From Halichondria panicea (Eukaryota; Porifera; Demospongiae; Suberitida; Halichondriidae): a stretch of DNA of 64,000 nt. The translations under genes were made by a program, and so were the position numbers. The stretch spans positions 4,092,501 through 4,156,500 of the forward strand of contig NC_087385.1 in assembly GCF_963675165.1 (NCBI RefSeq), given 5' to 3'. Below are positions 1 to 10,979 of this stretch, piece after piece; position 1 is the first letter of the stretch; every line of letters starts with the position of its first letter. The notes below the pieces were generated by a model. That model did not search any database, had not been told where the DNA came from, and worked only from the letters and a program-made list of their open reading frames with translations.

Positions 1-138
1 ATTTTGAGTACAATTTGAAGAGTAAGAAACAGTGGCGTGTGTGTATTGAGTATTGACTGTTACTGAATTTGATTGTTAATGTATGTATAATTATATGATG
101 GTATTATGTGGCCATGCAATAATTTTGTGGAGTCAAGT

Positions 139-1206
139 CTATGTGCTGTATCCACTGTGATTTATCCAACCATTGCACTTTGAACTTGTCACACTGTTTA
201 GACCTTCCTGTATGATATGCACAGGGCTAGGGACTGCTTGTATTAAATCTTCATGTTCTTTCAAATAGTACTTTAAGTAACTAAACAGCTCCTCAATGGG
301 GTTGTAGTCAGGGCTGTATGGTGGTAGGTACACAAGAAGAACGCCAAAGCTATCAAATAGGTCCTTGACTGCCTGTATGTGGTGGATTGAGCAGTTATCC
401 ATAATCACTATAGAGTGTCTGTCAGGGAATGGTTGAGTGACTGGTATTAAGCTTCCTCTCACAAAGTCTACAAATTTTTCACCATTGTTTGAACCAGAAG
501 TTAGTTCATAAGCCTCAACACCCTCAGATGACATAGCAACCACTGCAGATATCCTTTTCCCACGTGTAAAAAGTTGTGTACAAACAGCTGGTTGCCCTCT
601 TATAGCATACCCAAACTTGCGCAGCTGATCTCTTCTGTCTGTACCAGTTTCATCCACCCATACAAAAAAATCTCGAGGATACTGCAACATATTAGCCATG
701 AATGCTGCTCTATGTTCAAGTGATCTTTGAAGTGCAGCTTTGGTCAGCTTCTTCCTGGTAATCCCATTTCGATGGATTACCTTGCACACCGTTGAAGTAG
801 ACACTCTTACTCCCGTTACTTCAAAAATTTTTCCACAGACTTCGCGAAGGTATATTGCTGGATTCTCACAAATCAATCCAATGATATAAATCTCATGTAA
901 ATTATCTAGCTTCCTCAACTCATATCTTTCAGCTCTCTTCAAGGGAGCAACATCACCAGTTGATTCATACATTTGAAACAATCTGTGAGCTGTACCAACT
1001 GCAATCTGAAGCCTGTAGGCAATCTCTTTATAAGTGAGACCCATTCCTATTCTCTGCCAAACAACCCTCCAGCCAATGTCAGTGGAGTAAGCAGAAGTCC
1101 TTGAAGGCTCGGCAGAAGTCATATTATCTGTAGTCGTATCTGTAGCAAACTTTTTTTGAATCAACGAAAAACGGAAACGGAAACGATCACGAATATTCGA
1201 AGTCAA
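139..1206 (-). CDS. IS630/Tc1-mariner-type DD34E transposase, intact ORF
   Basis: Uninterrupted 355-residue reading frame. Residues about 40-85 look like a helix-turn-helix DNA-binding region (GLTYKEIAYRLQIAVGTAHR), with a second one around 115-155. The catalytic core shows the first Asp in WVDETGTD, the second in IVIMDNCSIHH and the Glu in PDYNPIEELF; 34 residues separate the last two, which gives DD34E, the spacing of Tc1-type and many IS630-like enzymes. Such enzymes cut and paste their element at TA sites. The ORF has no stops or frameshifts, so the copy may be recent. I could not find convincing terminal inverted repeats: the left side is only 138 bases from the window edge. Only a small inverted repeat (tcaagaga / tctcttga, about 1204-1231) sits just upstream of the start. 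The first Met is taken as start, with a basic N-terminus following. Confidence 0.85.
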   Translation of the reverse strand: MTSNIRDRFRFRFSLIQKKFATDTTTDNMTSAEPSRTSAYSTDIGWRVVWQRIGMGLTYKEIAYRLQIAVGTAHRLFQMYESTGDVAPLKRAERYELRKLDNLHEIYIIGLICENPAIYLREVCGKIFEVTGVRVSTSTVCKVIHRNGITRKKLTKAALQRSLEHRAAFMANMLQYPRDFFVWVDETGTDRRDQLRKFGYAIRGQPAVCTQLFTRGKRISAVVAMSSEGVEAYELTSGSNNGEKFVDFVRGSLIPVTQPFPDRHSIVIMDNCSIHHIQAVKDLFDSFGVLLVYLPPYSPDYNPIEELFSYLKYYLKEHEDLIQAVPSPVHIIQEGLNSVTSSKCNGWINHSGYST

Positions 1207-1886
1207 GAGAAATCAACAGTAGCTCTCTTGATTTTGCCCCCGAGCTATTAGGTCTGGCCCCCAGACTACTACAAACCATAACAGGTCTGTTCCCAAGTCC
1301 TTCAAATGCCATCACTTCGATCACACACTACAGACAAAGATACTTGTGTTCCACTTTCTAATACCTAAACTGTGTCTTAGAGCACTTCAAACTAGATTAC
1401 CATGTACAGTAAGAGCAGGAGAGGTACGCAAACTTTCTGGACTTCGGACAAACGTTTCATGGTGCTGCTACTACTTCACTGCATTGAGAGCTGGAAAATA
1501 TGCTTTGTTCCATGCAGTTATAAACACACTTTAATTCTGTGAAACGTACATGTGTTTAAGTTATAAAATTATTTCATATTGGAGATATAGGTACATAAAC
1601 TGACAAATCGGTGTTTTTTCACACAAATCAAGCTGAATAAAAGAAAGCTGGGCACTAACATGGCAACTGTAGCTATCAGTAGTGCTAGGTGTATGTGTGC
1701 ATGATGCCTGATTGCTTTGAATTTCTCTTTTAGGCCTCCTACGAGAAAAATAAGCAGATATAGGGATCATTGTGTACTTTCTTGAGCGCAACTCGCCTCC
1801 AACCAGAGGGTGTGACGTCACACACTGCATTTACCTAGCATCACGTGGGGCGTTTCCTATCCTTTTCTTTCGTGTATATATCTATG
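1207..1886. other. Intergenic, no gene seen
   Basis: Short open frames here (for example 1346-1534 and 1561-1830) have no recognisable motif or splice context. I see nothing further in this stretch. Confidence 0.5.
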
Positions 1887-2572
1887 GTTTAAACACCACC
1901 CCCATCTATATAATTATGTGGCAGTCTTAAGTTTACCAACATAATTAATACCCCACTTTTATGTTCAATACAAATGCAGTCAAAGTGATATATACAGGCT
2001 GGGGCCTCCCAGGCCCCCTTTGTGGCTGGTTTTCCTGAAAAAATTCTACTGTGTAATGCACTTGTCAATCTAATGCCCCACCGGGGATAAGTGGGGATTA
2101 GACCAATCACCTGATCTAATACCCCTACCTTTGGGCATGTTATTTGGTCTAATCCCCTAGTGGCCCCTAGTACAACATGGGGGTGATGTGGGGATTAGAC
2201 CTGTATCACACTCTAGCGAGAAGATAAACAGATTATTTGAAGTATCAGAATTACTATATAAATATTGGCAGCTATACTCCTATAGAGCTAGTGAAGTCAA
2301 GAAGGCAGAGATTGCTCAGGATCAATAAACTGTAAATTTTGCTCTCACTGTACTCAGCATGTGTTGGAAGGAAGAGTGTGGCAGACATCATGTGATCTTT
2401 AATTAATCGACCTTTGACCAATGCATGCATCAGGTAATTCCCCTAGGTAGGGGAGCAACTTCAAGTCTAATCCTCAACTAATCCCCACTTATCCCCGGTA
2501 GGGGGGAGGTGGGGCATTACTTTGACAAGTGCATAAGTGCTTAGTTTTGAGCCAAATAACCGTATCAGGATT
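1887..2572 (+). repeat. Dispersed segment, third copy, split by a MITE
   Basis: The stretches 1887-2056 and 2534-2572 together match parts of 16003-16310 and 19632-20010, the regions 3' of the LAMP-like exons in the tandem duplication. Shared words include ttatgttcaatacaaatg and ggccccctttgtggctg. This copy is interrupted at position 2057 by the element at 2057-2533, while the other two copies are uninterrupted. The repeat itself is unclassified. Confidence 0.65.
2057..2533. mobile_element. PIF/Harbinger-like MITE, 477 bp, TAA duplication
   Basis: Starts tgcacttgtcaa and ends ttgacaagtgca, a 12-bp perfect inverted terminus that continues imperfectly (taatgcccc, ggggataagtgggg on the inner side). 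The flanks are taa at 2054-2056 and 2534-2536. The uninterrupted relative at 16255 reads gtgtaagtgcttag, so removing the element and one taa restores the empty site exactly. A 3-bp TWA-type duplication is typical of PIF/Harbinger elements. There is no coding capacity, so it is non-autonomous. Confidence 0.75.
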
Positions 2573-2577
2573 TTTAC

Positions 2578-2632
2578 TAGCCTCGATCCCAGGCCGAGTT
2601 TTTGCTTTTATAACGGTTAGGCGAACAACTAG
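2578..2632. repeat. Half copy of the TAGCCTCG palindromic family
   Basis: Begins tagcctcgatcccaggccga and continues through ataacggttaggcgaac like the left half of the perfect palindrome at 3885-3982. The right half is missing, so this is a truncated relative. It lies directly after the dispersed segment. Confidence 0.6.
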
Positions 2633-2805
2633 TTGTCTGCGCATGCGTCAACCAATTGGCCCATTCCCATTTTTATTTTCATTTCTGCGTCAACCAATTA
2701 GCCCATTCTCAACCCAACTCTTAATTTCACATGCTCCACAAAAATGGTACATATTAAGTAGACATTAGTGTTCTATACACATGTGTCTGCATGAGTTCAG
2801 TTGAT

Positions 2806-3084
2806 TCAAAAGTTTTGACGATGCCACTCGTTCAAACATTTGTGGGCATCACTCTGCTGCTTAGCGTTAGCACCACATGTATCCTTCATCCATTCTTTAA
2901 ACTCCGGTTCGTCCTTCTTTAATACAAGAAACTGGCCGAACGCAGCTTCAGCTGTTTTGACATTTTTCTCTGACAATCGTTTTCCTAGAACCTTTCCAAC
3001 TCCAGCTATTTCAGTAACTTTCTTTTCTCCCATGGGCTCTGCAACAAAGTCCTGGTGCTTTCGGGTAGTAATTCTATTCGCCAT
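2806..3084 (-). CDS. BANF1: Barrier-to-autointegration factor (BAF)
   Basis: Ninety-two residues, close to the usual 89 of the family. The conserved blocks are obvious: [12 protein letters not shown] near the N-terminus, the helix-hairpin-helix region [13 protein letters not shown] (about 27-39), [11 protein letters not shown] and [12 protein letters not shown] is a small dimeric DNA-bridging protein that binds LEM-domain proteins and lamins and helps reassemble the nuclear envelope after mitosis. The ORF is a single exon starting at the only suitable Met. No introns are seen, although many animal BANF1 genes are split; this may be lineage-specific or a sign of a retrocopy. The ORF is intact and strongly conserved, so I consider it functional. 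A possible polyadenylation signal (AATAAA on the minus strand) lies at 2672-2677. Confidence 0.93.
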   Translation of the reverse strand: MANRITTRKHQDFVAEPMGEKKVTEIAGVGKVLGKRLSEKNVKTAEAAFGQFLVLKKDEPEFKEWMKDTCGANAKQQSDAHKCLNEWHRQNF

Positions 3085-3884
3085 CTAGATATGCATGCGT
3101 TGTGTGTGTGACGTGCATGTACCTCGTTCACTTTTGTGACATTTATATTCGTGTACTATCGTGTACAAAGTCAGTTCCCGTTTTATCGGAATGGCTCTTA
3201 GCTGAAGCTTCTCTCTTCTCTGAAGCTTAAAAAACATTATTCTGAAGACTGAACAACAAAGGAAGAGGTATAAAGCTTTGCCAAGCTTGTTAAGGTCAGA
3301 TATTTTTGTGTGGGCCCTATGCTATCATGCAAGTACGTCTTGTTCATGTTTATACGTTTGGCAAGATCTAGGTAGACTATAGTTTCATCATTAATATGGT
3401 GGATCAAGTGAAGAGTGTGAGCTAGAGAACTTGGTGTTGCCATCATCATCTCGTTGACAATGGCACTATAACCTGTTCAATACGAGAAATTTAATATGTA
3501 TATAGATAGGGTCCGAAATAATGGGAAAAATGAAAGTGAAGGAATCAGTCTCAAACTTCTGCTGTATACTCTAGTACATGATAGCAATACAGCTGCACCT
3601 TTAAATTCCAGTTTCCTTTACTCTTTTTCTTGCAGTGCAGTGGTGCTCCTTAATTTACAAAATTTGTCTGAAAGTTCAAAGGTCATAGCAGGCTCTAATA
3701 ATTTTAATAAGTGTCATTAATTTTTTTTAACATCTGATTATTAGATACTGTACACTCCGTGGATGTGAAACACTTCCGCCCACTACCAAAAGTCCTGAAA
3801 CACTCATTGCAACGGATGACACGGACGGAGTATCCGGAATTCCGTATAGTATACGGAATCTACTGCAGAAATAACATGAGTGAT
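3085..3884. other. Upstream of BANF1, no further gene
   Basis: This presumably contains the BANF1 promoter in its first hundred bases. Frames such as 3237-3449 and 3496-3720 lack motifs. Nothing else was recognised. Confidence 0.4.
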
Positions 3885-3982
3885 TAGCCTCGATCCCAGG
3901 CCGAGTTTTCGCTTTTATAACGGTTAGGCGAACGTTCGCCTAACCGTTATAAAAGCGAAAACTCGGCCTGGGATCGAGGCTA
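3885..3982. mobile_element. 98-bp perfect-palindrome element with 9-bp target duplication
   Basis: The whole 98 bases form one perfect palindrome centred on aacgtt, starting tagcctcgatcccaggcc and ending with its complement. The flanks are atgagtgat (3876-3884) and gtgagtgat (3983-3991), a 9-bp duplication with one mismatch. It belongs to the same family as 8365-8485, 12985-14315, 14346-14391, 23125-23686 and 23850-24411. There is no room for coding. The 9-bp duplication and long arms fit Mutator-like (MULE) non-autonomous elements best. Confidence 0.8.
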
Positions 3983-4564
3983 GTGAGTGATCAGATAACT
4001 GAAGCTCCCAGTCCAAGTTCTTCCAGTGCTAACTGATTCTCTGCGCAGGGAGAGCCAAGAGAGATGTTCATGAATGAAAGTGGAGATGCAGAAATCATAT
4101 TGGAACCTGACAAATCTAGATCTAGCTACATGTACACTGCTGACTTAATTTTTGTGATGACATTGTATATAGCACAGCATGTATGCACACAGAATAGTAT
4201 ATAGGCAGGCATCCATGCATGGAGATAGACTTAGTAATAGACAACTAAATGGACAACTAAAACTGATTTAAAGTTGAAGGAGGATTCTTCTTCGTCTTAT
4301 CGCTACTAGTGCTCGTATACTTGTTTGTTAGTCTTGCATCAGGGAATAATTATGCTCCTTTCCGCTTCCTTTGGTGATAGAGCATTACCTAAATTAAAGA
4401 TATGTATGTTAGAATGCACGTAATAATTTACTCCGGCCGCTGTACGATCATGTATGCATTATCATCATACAGTACGTTTGTATGAGTAAACATGTTCACC
4501 ATAAAAAGACACGCTTTCCTGAAATAATAAAACATTTACTGAGGGTCAAAATAGATTCTCCTGG
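3983..4564. other. Intergenic, no gene seen
   Basis: AT-rich DNA with many stops in all frames. No motif was recognised. Confidence 0.4.
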
Positions 4565-4820
4565 CAATGTGAAAAATTGCTAGGATTGGCCAGGGGAACC
4601 ACAAAAAAGCGTGGGAACAAGAAATCAGACAAGAGCATAACTCCAATCCGTTACAACGTCATGAACATGTACAATACATAGTATATTAAATAATAGACTG
4701 TGTTCCAGCTCTATCTATCAGCTTCCATCCACCACATCATTCCATGCAGGTCACCAGTACGTCCGTGCATGTTACTACGCATGGATGGACTGTGTGTATA
4801 CCTGTGCTCAACACTGCATG

Positions 4821-5436
4821 CAGTGGCGTAGCCAGGATTTTGGGAAGGGCAGGGCTCAAATCCATTGAGCAGGGCCAGAAGGCGCCGAATAGCTTGAAAT
4901 TTTACCTAGGTCATCACTTATCAGCAGTAAGCATGCGCATGTAGTTGGCCCTGCGCACATTTTCATTGAATGACATCATTCTAGTACCGTATAGCGGGTA
5001 TATTTCGAGGGTATAAATTTTCGCGGATGGACCATTACAAAGGATTTCGCGGATTTTATTTTTGTGGTCTGAGTTCCAGCCTTTTGGCGCATGCGCACAT
5101 CAACATGCAGCTGTTACCACCACACCGTTAGCCTCGAATCCAGGCCTAGCCTATAACGGTGAGGCACCTCTTATTGTCGATAGGTGTGGTCAATAATACT
5201 GAACACGCCTACTATTCAATAAAGATATAAATTTTCGTGGGTATAAATTTTCGCGGTAGAGGCTCAATCCGCGAAAACCGCAAACATTTATACCCTCGAA
5301 ATATACCCGCTATACGGTAACTACACATGCAGTACAGTGCAGAATAGATTGACAGATCAAGCTGAGTTGGAGTTGATGAAACACAAAAGGGGGGGGGCTC
5401 TAGCCCCGTCAGCCCCCCTCTGCCTACGCCACTGGC
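4821..5436. mobile_element. Element with termini cagtggcgtagcc / ctacgccactg, class uncertain
   Basis: The left end reads cagtggcgtagccagg and the right end tgcctacgccactg, an imperfect inverted terminus of a type common in hAT-like animal elements. No clean 8-bp duplication is visible. Most of its interior is the nested element at 4987-5317. Confidence 0.45.
4987..5317. mobile_element. TA-flanked MITE, 331 bp
   Basis: Inverted termini ccgtatagcgggtatatttc / gaaatatacccgctatacgg, continuing inward as gagggtataaat, flanked by TA on both sides (4985-4986 and 5318-5319). TA duplication suggests a Tc1/mariner-related non-autonomous element. A shorter relative lies at 27061-27267. Confidence 0.7.
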
Positions 5437-6019
5437 ACGTATTAGGAACATCAATTCATCACAAATCATCATGATTATGTGCTCGCACATTCCAAAATGG
5501 ATGTATAATAAATATATAGGGATTGGTCATCACTAAATTGCGTGGCATATATTGGCTGGGAAAACATGGGAAAACTACCAGTACATGTGATGTTGTAACG
5601 GATTGGAGTTATGCTCTCGTCTGATTTCTTGTTCCCACGCTTTTTTGTGGTTCCCCTGGCCAATCCTAGCAATTTTTCACATTGCAAATGTTTTTCTAGT
5701 CGGATCATACTAACTTTTGCACTGGATCGATTACTGAATTAACTGGGGGCATATACAGCACATATAAACCGAGCAAAGATTCTCACAGGTAGGCTAGTAG
5801 CATATAGTAGGTCATGTATTTTACTATTGTTGAATTTGCAAGTCTCGCATATGGTTTTCAGAAAGTACTATTTGTGGCTTACCAGGCCCTCAAGACAAAG
5901 ATGATTCTGCCAGGAGGATCTGGATCTGGATCTTGGATATTATTTTCTCACACATGGGGAATGACGCGCATGCGCCATAGGAATAATTAAAGGGTGTGTC
6001 CAAAGAGATAAATGGCTAC

Positions 6020-6366
6020 TGTAGGACTGGAAACCACTCCCCTTCTCTCGGGAGAAAGGGACTGGCAAGCTGCCGTGTTGAGAGTTGTCCCAGTGCGTGA
6101 GGAATGTCACGCTGCCACAAGAATGTAAACGTCACAAATACTCGTGTGCCACGGCCCACACGCTAACTATTACTGCATAAAATATTACCTGCCTCGAGTA
6201 TAAGTACATTCACTGGCGGTCTGTTATCGAGGCTGAACTAATATCACCCACGCATTACGCATTTTGTGGTTTGTTCTAATTGCATTCCAACAGGACAACT
6301 CTCAACACGGCAACTTGCCAGTCCCCAGAGCCCAGAAGCGAAGGGAGTGGTTTCCAGTCTATGCTA
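6020..6366. repeat. Fold-back element, about 347 bp
   Basis: The left arm at 6020-6090 (gactggaaaccactccc, ggactggcaagctgccg, ttgagagttgtcc) is repeated in inverse at 6292-6366. The outermost bases are tgtag / ctaca. No clear target duplication was found. The interior holds no gene. Confidence 0.6.
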
Positions 6367-8280
6367 CATATATAGCTAGCCTCGACTCCAGCCCCTTGAA
6401 TAGTGGGCCTGGTATTTACTGTTGGCGCGTGGGTGGACAATTAATTTATTATTTACCGTATTTATCTCATTGAACGTTAAAACAGTATTTTATCTTATTG
6501 TGATAAAGAACAGAAAAAAGAAAAAGAAGAGGCTACCTCTCTGCATATACTGTAGACAGAGACAGCTAAGTAAAACATCAGCTCTGTAGATTTATTCATT
6601 AACTTGAGGCTTGGATCGGATACACACTCAGGCGACAAGTTAATCTCATAAGAAATTAGTTAAACCTGTGGGTAAAAAATAAGTACAGTGGCTGTGACGT
6701 AACATAATGTGAGGACTACTTATTGATTTACACAATAGATTTACCATTGAAAGCACTATCCATTAATACACACTCAAGCAACAAGTCCGGATACACACTC
6801 AAGCAACAAGTCCCTCGGATCGGATACACGGATTGTAAACACATTCAGGCCACACAGTTCTCGGATCAGATACCACGTACTTACTCTGTGACCAATTTTC
6901 GGCAAATGTCACAACAATACTTCCTTCCAGAGAGAAATGGCACTGAACGTCGAACAGACACACCAACACTTTGAAGATGGCTTCACTCAGAGAAACAAGA
7001 GGAGAAATCACCATCACAACACTTCTTTCAGAGAGAGGTGCACTGGTCCTGTCAAGCTTCACATCAATCAAGAAAGGGAGTGTCTGGAAAGCAGATGGAC
7101 TTGCTCTGGGACTTGCCATAGCCGGTCGGTACGGTACCCACATAAACACCAGCGTACAGACACTTCAACAGGGGCGATGCGCGCCGCAAAATTTAGACCA
7201 CGCCCACTTCCGGGATCACGCCTCCTTTTGTCGGCAACGCCCACTGTTTTCTAGATGGTGCACAGCCACAGTACTGACGTGACAGTGCCATCAGCAAATC
7301 AAGAATGTTTACGACCAGAAGCTCAATTCGCCTGGGATGGCAAACTCTAGCCAACTCTTCTTAAGGTATGTCAAATGTCAATGCAATCATGTCTAGTCTC
7401 TGTGTAAATGTAGAAGTTATTAAGTGATGATAAACGTTTGTTCCTTTGCTTGATCTGACGACAGTCTTGATTCTTTTCTTTTCAGGCCACTAAAAGATTG
7501 ATCAGCTTACCAGGAGGTGACAGGCAGCGTACAAAGTATGACCACCAGTACGTACCTTGATGTTGAGGAAAAGAGACTTTGTAGTTTACATTGCAAACAT
7601 TGATTATTATTATAATTTATTGTACATACATGTAGGTATACATGTAATTATATAATTATACTATACATTCATGTACCTGGATCCAAGAACCTTGTTGTGC
7701 TGCATGTTGTGAGGCAAGCTCAAGTGTTTGATACAGCAAACCACTTCCTGCTGCCTAGCCTTATTATTGAGCCCCTCCCCACTCTTTATTAGTTCCCATG
7801 GATATCCCAGTAACGATCGAATAAAATTAAGTTTTTTAGGCTAGCTAGCTAGATCTAACTGGTATAAAGTTATTGTAACTATCACTATTAAGCTGTAGAT
7901 AGCTGCAGTAAGTGTAGCTTCATTCTAGCCAGCCAGTGATGGTTGAACTATCTACTTGAGCTTCTCTGAGTCTGGATAGGGTGCTGGAGCACCAGAGCCT
8001 GGATGGGGGTGCTGGAGCACCCTAAGCACCACCTTGTGTACGCCCCTGCTTCAACGCCTCCAGCTGCTTGTCTTTCAAGACTAGACCTGGTATTCCAACA
8101 CAGGATAACGCGTACACAAGAGCAGAAGAGAAGGTAGCAGCCATTACACAACTTGGACTAGATTTCTTTTTTCAATGACATCATTATAAATGAAACGGAT
8201 ATCAATGTTTTACAAACTAATGCGGAATAAGAATACTGATAAATATACTGCAATTTACGATTACCAAGATTCTTGGTAAT
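6367..8280. other. No supported gene
   Basis: Overlapping frames at 6799-7149 (minus) and 6971-7282 (plus) are open on both strands and have no recognisable domain. A possible splice donor (aag|gtatgt near 7362) and acceptor (ttttcag|gcc near 7485) could belong to a short or noncoding transcript, but no frame stays open across them. Confidence 0.3.
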
Positions 8281-8364
8281 TCTGGCGCATGCGTAAACAG
8301 TGTATACCAGGCCGCCTTTCTCAGCGGCTTGGAATCGAGGCTACATATATAGCTAACAAAAAGC

Positions 8365-8429
8365 TAGCCTCGATCCCAGGCCGCACTTTCCACTTCACTT
8401 CTTTTCTATGAAGGCAGTGAAGGAGGCTA
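8365..8429. mobile_element. 65-bp TAGCCTCG-family element
   Basis: Begins tagcctcgatcccaggccg and ends ggaggcta. It is flanked on both sides by acaaaaagc (8356-8364 and 8430-8438). The 9-bp word on its right is also the left flank of the next element, so two insertions share one target word. Confidence 0.75.
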
Positions 8430-8438
8430 ACAAAAAGC

Positions 8439-8485
8439 TAGCCTCGATTCCAGGCCGTATTTTAATCGGCCTTGAATCGAGGCTA
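8439..8485. mobile_element. 47-bp TAGCCTCG-family element
   Basis: A 47-base near-palindrome (tagcctcgattccaggccg ... cgaggcta) bounded by acaaaaagc at 8430-8438 and 8486-8494. The sequence after it (tagcgcttta) and before the pair (agcta) is found joined around a single acaaaaagc at 11461-11469, which is the empty site. Confidence 0.85.
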
Positions 8486-10129
8486 ACAAAAAGCTAGCGC
8501 TTTAGCCCTTTCCTTGCCATTCGTGAAATCTGGAACAGGAGCGTCTTTAGGTCGATCAATTAGTGTGGATCCGGCCTCACCACGCCTCCATGTCATTCTA
8601 TTAGTCTAGATCCGGCTAGCAATTCTAGCTGGGACTCCCAGTTCTAGCTCCTTTTGTTTAGCGTGTCAGAGACTGGGAGAAGATGATTGGCACTCCCTGG
8701 CTCCTTTGGATGTACAGCTGTCCAGATCCCTAGAACATACCCTACATTCTGACGAGTTATCAGTGCATAGGGTGCTTACTAGATTCTTGCCAGCCAGTAC
8801 AGTTCAAGCTACACACAGCACCGCTCAACTATTCTCTACCCCATTATCTAGCTAAATCTGGTCCAACTAGACAGCAGACACAGCTAGTTAATTCAGTAAA
8901 GCCAGGGGTAGCCCTACTTCTACGGTTGTTCAGTACCCACGGTAACAATTCCTCTGGGCTGGGCTAACTAGTTGAGCCACGCCTCCCAATTCTCAAGGCT
9001 AGGTACATGTCTCTGTCTAGCTGCTTCTTCAGCTTCTTGCTCAGTTTTGTGGCTTAGAGAAAGGCCAGCTACTCAGGGGGAAGAGTCCAGATGAAAGTCT
9101 GGCAGCCAGGTGACGTCCAAACGGTCAGTTATTCTTTCCACCAACTTTTTAATCTAGTCTAGTCCTGCTTGCACTGCTACTACTACTGCTGCTACTCTTC
9201 CTAGCTAGTCAAAGGTTTCTTTTTTTTTTTTTTTTTTTTATAACTACATATGCACAAAGAGACATCAAAGCTTACATCAAAGGACACAGATTTTTAGCCT
9301 ACTTGACTGATAAGGCGGTTACCTAGACTACAGTTTGTTTGTCAGGGAGGAGCTCACATACAACTTCATCTAATTCATCATAACGATTCCTTACCCATTG
9401 TTGTAATTTCTACAACAGATTGCCAAGGAAAGAGTTAGTGCAAGGATGTTGAATAGAAAGTTTGTGCGGACAGATGATGCTATGAAAGATTCTGAAGAGA
9501 CTGCAACAGCCTTCAATGTGAGTCAAACCAAAGATATAGGATTGGCAACGGTAGAAAATTTGAAGTTATCCGTGACACGCTCTACGTCATTGGAATGCAT
9601 CACTTTGCCTCTACTTTTGTTGCCTCCAAACTATGGCAATAAAAATAACAGAGAGAACAAGTCCTTATTAACTCTGAAAGAAGTCATTGATGACAGATGC
9701 AAGTTGACATCCCAAGAATCTGCCTCAAGTTAAATACTGAGAGGGATTCTCAAAGTCAACAAGAAAGAGAGAAGCTCAGAAACAACACTTTAATACTTAG
9801 ACAATACTGCTTGTGTTCATGTCCATTCTCACATTTGATATAAGCTCTGGGCTTGTATGAACAAAAACTAGATAACATAGATAGACTGATAGTACTGTAG
9901 CCATTATCAATATTCTCTGTTACATGTTCTGTACGACATTTTATTATTACCAAATTTTAATAAATTATCAACATTTCACAAGTCATATAAACTGCTAAGC
10001 TGCACATAATGAACTGCTACTGCTGCTACTACATGAGGTAGAGCTGGTGCTATACAACTGTACAGGTCTTTTGCATGTAACAAAGTCTTTCATTTCGTTT
10101 TTTAATATGTAGCCCAAAATAGTCAATCA
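8486..10129. other. Intergenic with repeat debris
   Basis: Contains a poly-T tract near 9218-9239. The 95-residue frame at 9446-9733 begins in a fragment (9446-9530) that recurs at 11498-11580 and in the GCATGCGC repeat family, so it is repeat-derived and not called as a gene. Nothing else was recognised. Confidence 0.4.
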
Positions 10130-10823
10130 ACTCTTCCTTCTTCAGCTTCATAAATTTCTTCCAGCATACTGATAGTACGATGAAGATCTAATAGTATGAC
10201 TGTGTATGTGGGGGGGGGGGGGCATATGAATGAGTTAGTAAAACACTGTGGCACTGACCTGGAGCTTTCTATCCCAGTTCTGTATAAGCCGATAATCAGG
10301 CCTTACACCTCCAGTCATATTTTCTGCAACTGACTAAAATTTAAAGCACAAAACCTGTACCAGTTGATGGACCTGACATTGATAAACACTCTCATGAAGT
10401 CAGTATAATTTTAAAAGCATTTGTGTTTCTTAAAAAGGGTGCATAAAACGTCAGATGAAATAAGCCATACTCAACACTACAACACATTCTAAATGGTATG
10501 AACAGGCGATTTTTGCCTTTCAGTAGATCAACCTACATACATACAACCAGGAAAACTTGAAGAATAGTAATATGGATGAGCACTGTTTCTTAAAAAGGGA
10601 TCAAACCTTGTAAAATTGTAGTTTTTCTGTAGTAAAAAGTCTTTGTTTCTTTAGTTTTACAAACTGGCAAGATAATCTAACTCTAAATAAAGCACAACAT
10701 CAGTGTAACACCATGAGAGGTCATGAGGCACTAAAGGAAGACCATAACAGACTTTTTCTGCTTTTCGCGGGCATTCTGGCAGGAAAACAGGCGAGTCACA
10801 GATGGTTTCATTACAAAACTGCA
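10130..10823 (-). CDS. Possible small multi-exon gene fragment, unknown function
   Basis: I do not recognise this gene, and it may not be real. On the minus strand, an acceptor (tgtttctgcag) at 10824 opens a frame without stops for about 170 bases; it has several cysteines (FCNETICDSPVFLPECPRKA) and ends in a stop near 10657. Lower down, 10262-10332 is open (AENMTGGVRPDYRLIQNWD) between an acceptor (ttttagtcag) and a donor (cag|gtcagt). A last piece at 10130-10200 reads DLHRTISMLEEIYEAEEG and then stops. The protein-like composition and splice sites are the only support, and the phases of the pieces do not all join cleanly. It could be an old transposon or a pseudogene. Confidence 0.25.
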
Positions 10824-10979
10824 GAAACACATGTAAAACTAGTGTTCAAGCTGGCGCTGTGCTAATGCTGCCTCTCGCCATGATTTGCTTTCGCTCAAAA
10901 GTATAGAAGAGAAAGTATAGAAGAGGAAAAAGTGTATAAAATAATCTGTCTAAAACTGACTTGCAATTGTATAATTATG

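Larger units (their letters stand above)
4565..5690. repeat. Large fold-back repeat with nested insertions
   Basis: About 100 bases at 4565-4665 are repeated in inverse at 5590-5690 (shared words attgctaggattggccagg and gcataactccaatccgtta). Between the arms lies a second element (4821-5436), which in turn contains a third (4987-5317). This gives a three-level nest and an order of insertion. Confidence 0.65.

Noticed and set aside
1-138. Terminal inverted repeat of the transposase element
   Set aside because: Weak matches only (gtgtgtgtattgag against cacacactacag near 1320), not good enough; the true end may lie outside the window.
6799-7282. Overlapping ORFs of 103-116 residues on both strands
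   Set aside because: Open on both strands with no domain, no splice-consistent extension and repeat-like composition nearby.
9446-9733. 95-residue ORF with MLNRKFVRTDDAMKDSEE start
   Set aside because: Its first third is a fragment of a dispersed repeat also found at 11498; the rest shows no motif.
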